DNA of 7,527 nt, taken from Acidobacteriota bacterium (lineage in GTDB: Bacteria > Acidobacteriota > UBA6911 > RPQK01 > JAPXNP01). Each line of letters begins with the position of its first letter. The stretch's first letter is position 1. The stretch spans positions 1-7,527 of the forward strand of contig JAUWTT010000183.1 in NCBI GenBank assembly GCA_030614585.1, given 5' to 3'. A program made the translations under genes and the position numbers. This document shows, piece after piece, positions 5,032-7,527 of the stretch. The notes beneath the pieces are model-generated. The model worked only from the letters and a program-made list of their open reading frames with translations, searched no databases and was not told where the DNA came from.

Positions 5032-5406
5032 TTGAGCAGACTATCAAAGTTTCTAACTCGCAGGCTCGAAAGTTACGGGGCACAAGTCGATTTCTCAAGA
5101 CAAACCGGAACCAGCCCTGGAACCATCAACAAATGGATGAGTGGTGAGAACACTCCGAACTTCGAGAGTTGTCTCCTTATAGCCGACTATTTCGAAGCCG
5201 ACCCAACTCAGGTATTCAAGATGGCAGGTAAACTTAACTACTATCGGCTGTACCTTCACCATTTCGATAAGGTCCAGCATCAAACCAAGCTCCATGCGCG
5301 CCTGCAGTATCTACTCGACAGCGGATTTGAACACAGCGTTGAAGATGTGCTGAATGAGCTCGAAACAAGCCAGGACTTACCCCAGAAGGAATCACAGACT
5401 AGCTGA
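5032..5406 (+). CDS. Small XRE-type helix-turn-helix protein, 124 aa
   Basis: The N-terminal 60 residues look like a Cro/C1-type helix-turn-helix: a first helix (SRLSKFLTRRLESYG), the turn region FSRQTGTSPGTINKWMSGENTP and a following helix (FESCLLIADYFEADPTQVF). This should bind DNA. The C-terminal half is helical and charged (KVQHQTKLHARLQYLLDSG, then VEDVLNELE). It probably serves for dimerisation or partner binding, but I do not recognise a domain. I place the start at TTG 5032-5034 because GGAGG lies 4 nt upstream and the DNA-binding fold begins there. An in-frame TTG at 4951 would add 27 residues of unconvincing, Arg/Pro-rich text and would run through no visible ribosome site. The gene is divergent from the PilZ-AraC gene and precedes the export operon by 526 nt. 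Confidence 0.75.
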   Translation: MSRLSKFLTRRLESYGAQVDFSRQTGTSPGTINKWMSGENTPNFESCLLIADYFEADPTQVFKMAGKLNYYRLYLHHFDKVQHQTKLHARLQYLLDSGFEHSVEDVLNELETSQDLPQKESQTS

Positions 5407-5506
5407 CTCAATCCGGGACAAGTCTCGCTATCGATCTGTTCGCATGTTCGGGAGCGACAGTTAAATGAATGAACCGTGCCAACTGAAAGTGCTCGGAAAA
5501 AAGGAG

Positions 5507-5534
5507 AGGGAGGACCAGCAAGCCGATCCTCCCT
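5507..5534. terminator. Hairpin, possible terminator
   Basis: AGGGAGGA (5507-5514) and TCCTCCCT (5527-5534) form an 8-bp stem around a 12-nt loop. In the rightward direction the stem is followed only by TTGTTGG, a weak tail, 100 nt after the XRE stop codon. In the leftward direction it is followed by CTCC and then six T residues. It could end the XRE transcript inefficiently or stop antisense transcription from the right. Confidence 0.3.
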
Positions 5535-5613
5535 TGTTGGTGAGTACTGTGTCGATGGACTCACACGTTCAGGACTTTGCATAAACATCCTGACAGAAGC
5601 AGCCTGCACACGG

Positions 5614-5629
5614 TGTGATTCAAATCACA
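5614..5629. promoter_or_regulatory. Perfect CRP-type dyad TGTGA-N6-TCACA
   Basis: TGTGATTCAAATCACA has 7-bp perfect inverted arms around a 2-nt centre and equals the consensus CRP half-sites and spacing. It lies 304 bp before the adaptor start and 208 bp after the XRE stop. An exact match to ten fixed bases is expected about 0.007 times in a window this size if bases were random. It is thus a good candidate site for a CRP/FNR-superfamily regulator. No good -10 element stands at the usual distance downstream, so the promoter it serves is unclear. Confidence 0.5.
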
Positions 5630-5852
5630 TTCCACTGAAGAACACACCCTGAAGGGTACGTTACCCAACAGACCCTGAAGCCCAAGATCGTCTGATTCAC
5701 CCAACCAAAAACTCTCGCCCGGAGTCTAAGATTAGGGAGCGGCATGGTTTTCGGTGGAACTATTTCGTCTGGAGGACCGTTCTCTTAGGAGAGGTCGGTA
5801 GTCATCCGAGTTCAGGCAGGGATACATGGGTGCGGCTGCATCGGAGAGCACG

Positions 5853-5881
5853 TTGATAAGGGGTGAGGCTCATCCTGTAAG
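5853..5881 (+). promoter_or_regulatory. Probable sigma-70 promoter of the export operon
   Basis: TTGATA (5853-5858; 5 of 6 matches to the -35 consensus) and TGTAAG (5876-5881; 4 of 6 matches to the -10 consensus) are separated by 17 nt. Transcription would start near 5888, about 45 nt before the adaptor ATG. The spacer itself is a near-palindrome, GGGTGAG-G-CTCATCC (5861-5875), with one mismatch. Confidence 0.35.
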
Positions 5882-5890
5882 TCTCTTACA
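5876..5890. promoter_or_regulatory. Palindrome overlapping the -10 box, possible operator
   Basis: TGTAAG-TCT-CTTACA is a perfect 6-bp inverted repeat with a 3-nt centre. It covers the proposed -10 element and the expected transcription start, the usual place for a repressor site. A dyad of this size can occur by chance in a window of this length, so its position is the main argument. The binding protein is unknown. Confidence 0.35.
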
Positions 5891-5932
5891 ACCGGTTGGC
5901 CGCAGGACATTCCGTTGATAGGGGAGTTTTAG

Positions 5933-7204
5933 ATGCGCCAGGACGGAGCTTCGATGGATAAGGAAGTGGCCGGAAAGAGCGGTCTGGCTAAATGGGGATT
6001 CCTTCTTGCCGCCCTTCTCGTTGTGGGAGCATTAGCTGTCTATCTATACCCCTCGTTCAGTCGCTGGGCTTCCGCCGACCGCTCAATTGATCGCACGCGG
6101 TTGCGTCTTGGAGTGGTAACCAGGGGCGACCTCTTGAAGGATGTCTCGGTACAGGGCAAGGTTGTTGCCGCGGACAGCCCGACAGTGGTGAGCCCGGCGC
6201 AGGGCGTCATTTCGATCCTGGTTAAGGCTGGAGATGTTGTCGGCCGCGGCGACATTCTGGCTCACATCGAGAGCCCTGCTCTGGAGAATGAACTCCAGCA
6301 GGAAGAATCAACCTTTCTCTCGATGCAGTCAGAAGTAGAACGGCTCTCGATCGCCAATCAACAAGCCCACATGCAGAACCTGCAGGATGTGGCTCTTTTT
6401 GAGATGAAGGTGAAAACCAGCACACGTGCAATGAAGCGTGCGCACACACTTTTCGAGGAAGGGCTTGGCAGTTCTATTGATTATGAGAAGGCCAAAGATG
6501 AGGTCGAGGTAGCGACACTCGAATTGGCTCACTCTCAAAGAAAAACCCAACTGGACAAGAACACCAAGGACTTCGAGCTGAAGACAAAGGGATTGGACCT
6601 CGATCGACAACAACTGATTATTCGCGACCTGGAACGTAAAGTCTCGGAATTGGCTGTCAACTCTCCTGTCAGCGGTCTTGTTTCCAGGGTCGATGTGATG
6701 GACAAGGACACGGTCCAGCCCAACCAGAAAATCTTCGTCGTTGTCGACCTCTCTGAATTCGAAGTTGAGATCCTCGTACCGGAAAACTACGCTGACGAAA
6801 TCGGTTCAGGCACAAAAGCTGCCGTCCAGTATGAAAGTGAGGAGTATTCCGGCGAAATAAAGTCGCTTTCTCCGGAAGTCGAATCGAGCCAGGTCAAGGG
6901 AATCGTTGTCTTTACAGGGGAGCCCCCTTCAGGCCTTAAGCAGAATCAACGAGTGTTTACCCGCCTCATTCTTGACTCAAGAAGCGATGTGGTGAAGGTC
7001 CCACGCGGTCCGTTTCTGGAGAGCATGGGTGGACGTCAAGCTTACAAGGTGGAAGGAAACATGGCGCGTTTGGTGCCGATACGAATTGGATCGGTCAGCG
7101 TGACCGAGGTGGAGATCCAATCCGGGCTGGAACCCGGCGACCAGGTGATCCTCACTGATTTAACCAGATATGAGGGAGCACAGACAATCCTCCTCAGGGA
7201 CTGA
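5933..7204 (+). CDS. Periplasmic adaptor (HlyD/MacA-like membrane fusion protein), 423 aa
   Basis: This should link an inner-membrane ABC transporter to an outer-membrane channel. A single N-terminal membrane helix (about 20-40) anchors it, with the rest in the periplasm. The first lipoyl half-motif (about 77-115, including VSPAQGVISILVKAGDVVGRGD) is followed by a long alpha-helical hairpin rich in Gln, Glu and Lys (about 116-241), then the second lipoyl half (SPVSGLVSRVDVMDKDTV, 244-261), a beta-barrel (about 273-350) and a membrane-proximal domain ending in GLEPGDQVILTDL (398-410). The anchor is uncleaved in appearance and no lipobox is seen. GGGGAG sits 6 nt before the ATG at 5933; a second ATG at 5954 with its own GGAG is an alternative start, seven residues shorter. 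The ABC ATPase gene follows after 36 nt. The substrate cannot be told from the sequence. Confidence 0.92.
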   Translation: MRQDGASMDKEVAGKSGLAKWGFLLAALLVVGALAVYLYPSFSRWASADRSIDRTRLRLGVVTRGDLLKDVSVQGKVVAADSPTVVSPAQGVISILVKAGDVVGRGDILAHIESPALENELQQEESTFLSMQSEVERLSIANQQAHMQNLQDVALFEMKVKTSTRAMKRAHTLFEEGLGSSIDYEKAKDEVEVATLELAHSQRKTQLDKNTKDFELKTKGLDLDRQQLIIRDLERKVSELAVNSPVSGLVSRVDVMDKDTVQPNQKIFVVVDLSEFEVEILVPENYADEIGSGTKAAVQYESEEYSGEIKSLSPEVESSQVKGIVVFTGEPPSGLKQNQRVFTRLILDSRSDVVKVPRGPFLESMGGRQAYKVEGNMARLVPIRIGSVSVTEVEIQSGLEPGDQVILTDLTRYEGAQTILLRD

Positions 7205-7240
7205 GAATTCTGAAACAGCTCTTGAAAGGAGTTCAGGGCA

Positions 7241-7527
7241 ATGCTGAACATGAAACAAGTGACAAAGGTCTATCGGACAGACACCGTTGAGACCCACGCA
7301 CTTAACTCGATTGACGTCCAAGTTGATGCAGGCGAATTCGCGGCGATTATGGGACCCTCGGGTTGCGGAAAGACCACTTTCCTGAACGTCGCCGGGCTGC
7401 TTGACACCTTCGAGAGCGGGTCCTACCACCTCGACGGTCAAGACGTCTCGAGACAGAGTGACTCTCAAAGGTCCCGGATTCGAAACGAGAAGATCGGCTT
7501 CATCTTTCAGAGCTTTAACCTGACCCC
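7241..7527 (+). CDS. ABC transporter ATP-binding subunit (MacB/LolD type), 5' part only
   Basis: The frame is open to the window edge, giving the first 95 residues. The Walker A motif GPSGCGKT is at 38-45, and the Q-loop glutamine is Gln90 within FIFQSFNL. The N-terminal MLNMKQVTKVYRT and the aromatic position near residue 11 suit the A-loop. The wording matches the MacB/LolD/FtsE class that energises mechanotransmission rather than direct transport. The ABC signature, Walker B and H-loop lie beyond the window. AAAGGAG at 7225-7231 precedes the ATG by 9 nt. The gene starts 36 nt after the adaptor stop, so the two form one operon, and one or more FtsX/MacB-like permease genes would be expected next. 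Confidence 0.93.
   Translation, partial: MLNMKQVTKVYRTDTVETHALNSIDVQVDAGEFAAIMGPSGCGKTTFLNVAGLLDTFESGSYHLDGQDVSRQSDSQRSRIRNEKIGFIFQSFNLT

Larger units (their letters stand above)
5407..5932. other. 526-nt region upstream of the export operon
   Basis: No convincing gene is present. In order it holds: a hairpin at 5507-5534; a perfect CRP-type dyad at 5614-5629; a small inverted repeat GGGTA-CGT-TACCC at 5654-5666 flanked by CTGAAG words (5635-5640, 5649-5654, 5675-5680; ACCCTGAAG is exact at 5646-5654 and 5672-5680); a stem-loop at 5775-5796 (GACC and TCTC arms, loop TTAG); and the probable promoter with its palindrome at 5853-5890. The word CGTTGATA occurs at 5851-5858 and 5913-5920, each time followed by a G-run; the second precedes the adaptor start codon and forms part of its ribosome site. 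Confidence 0.55.

Noticed and set aside
5465..5584. Plus-strand frame of 39 codons starting MNEPCQLKV, with GGGAG 10 nt upstream
   Set aside because: It overlaps the hairpin at 5507-5534, shows no recognisable motif, and a frame of this length is expected by chance in a 526-nt gap.
5890..5914. Sigma-54 promoter for the export operon
   Set aside because: I looked because MacB-like operons can be under sigma-54 control in some bacteria. No GG-N10-GC pair with flanking consensus occurs in 5700-5932; the nearest candidate, near TTGGCCGCAGG, has TT where GC is required.

Overview
The window reads as a piece of a Gram-negative chromosome. The only real clue to lineage is the overall flavour of the proteins: a PurH, a type III pantothenate kinase, a conserved protein of unknown function that I associate from memory with Acidobacteriota, and a MacA/MacB-like export pair. 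I would guess an uncultured acidobacterium or a relative, but no marker gene in the window settles this. Gene density is moderate, with several long, structured intergenic regions.

Left part, minus strand (223-3409): purH is followed 32 nt later by coaX (type III pantothenate kinase), so the two are probably cotranscribed. After a further 137 nt comes a 229-residue protein of unknown function. The left edge (1-222) has no gene. It holds a 21-bp direct repeat with a period of 78 bp and two short degenerate tandem-repeat tracts, with periods of 9 and 6 bp.

Middle part (3410-5406): a 526-nt gap upstream of purH contains a probable purH promoter. It also contains a roughly 200-bp degenerate tandem repeat that keeps a strict 7-nt period, with G-rich runs inside it. 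Next comes a minus-strand regulator that joins an N-terminal PilZ domain (apparently intact c-di-GMP motif) to a C-terminal AraC-type DNA-binding domain. Divergent from it is a small XRE-type helix-turn-helix protein, probably starting at a TTG codon. The 373-nt region between them contains a CRP-like near-palindrome and a direct repeat spaced 21 bp apart.

Right part, plus strand (5407-7527): a 526-nt gap with a perfect CRP-type dyad (TGTGA-N6-TCACA) and a probable sigma-70 promoter whose -10 element lies inside the palindrome TGTAAGTCTCTTACA. It leads to a periplasmic adaptor (membrane fusion protein). Thirty-six nt later the ATPase subunit of a MacB/LolD-type ABC transporter begins and runs off the window edge. 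The permease would be expected just beyond it.

Taken together, the left block is housekeeping nucleotide and cofactor synthesis. The right half is an export operon preceded by two regulator genes and several operator-like elements. The PilZ-AraC fusion is the most unusual protein, and the 7-bp periodic tract is the most unusual non-coding structure. I found no CRISPR array, no insertion sequence and no RNA gene.
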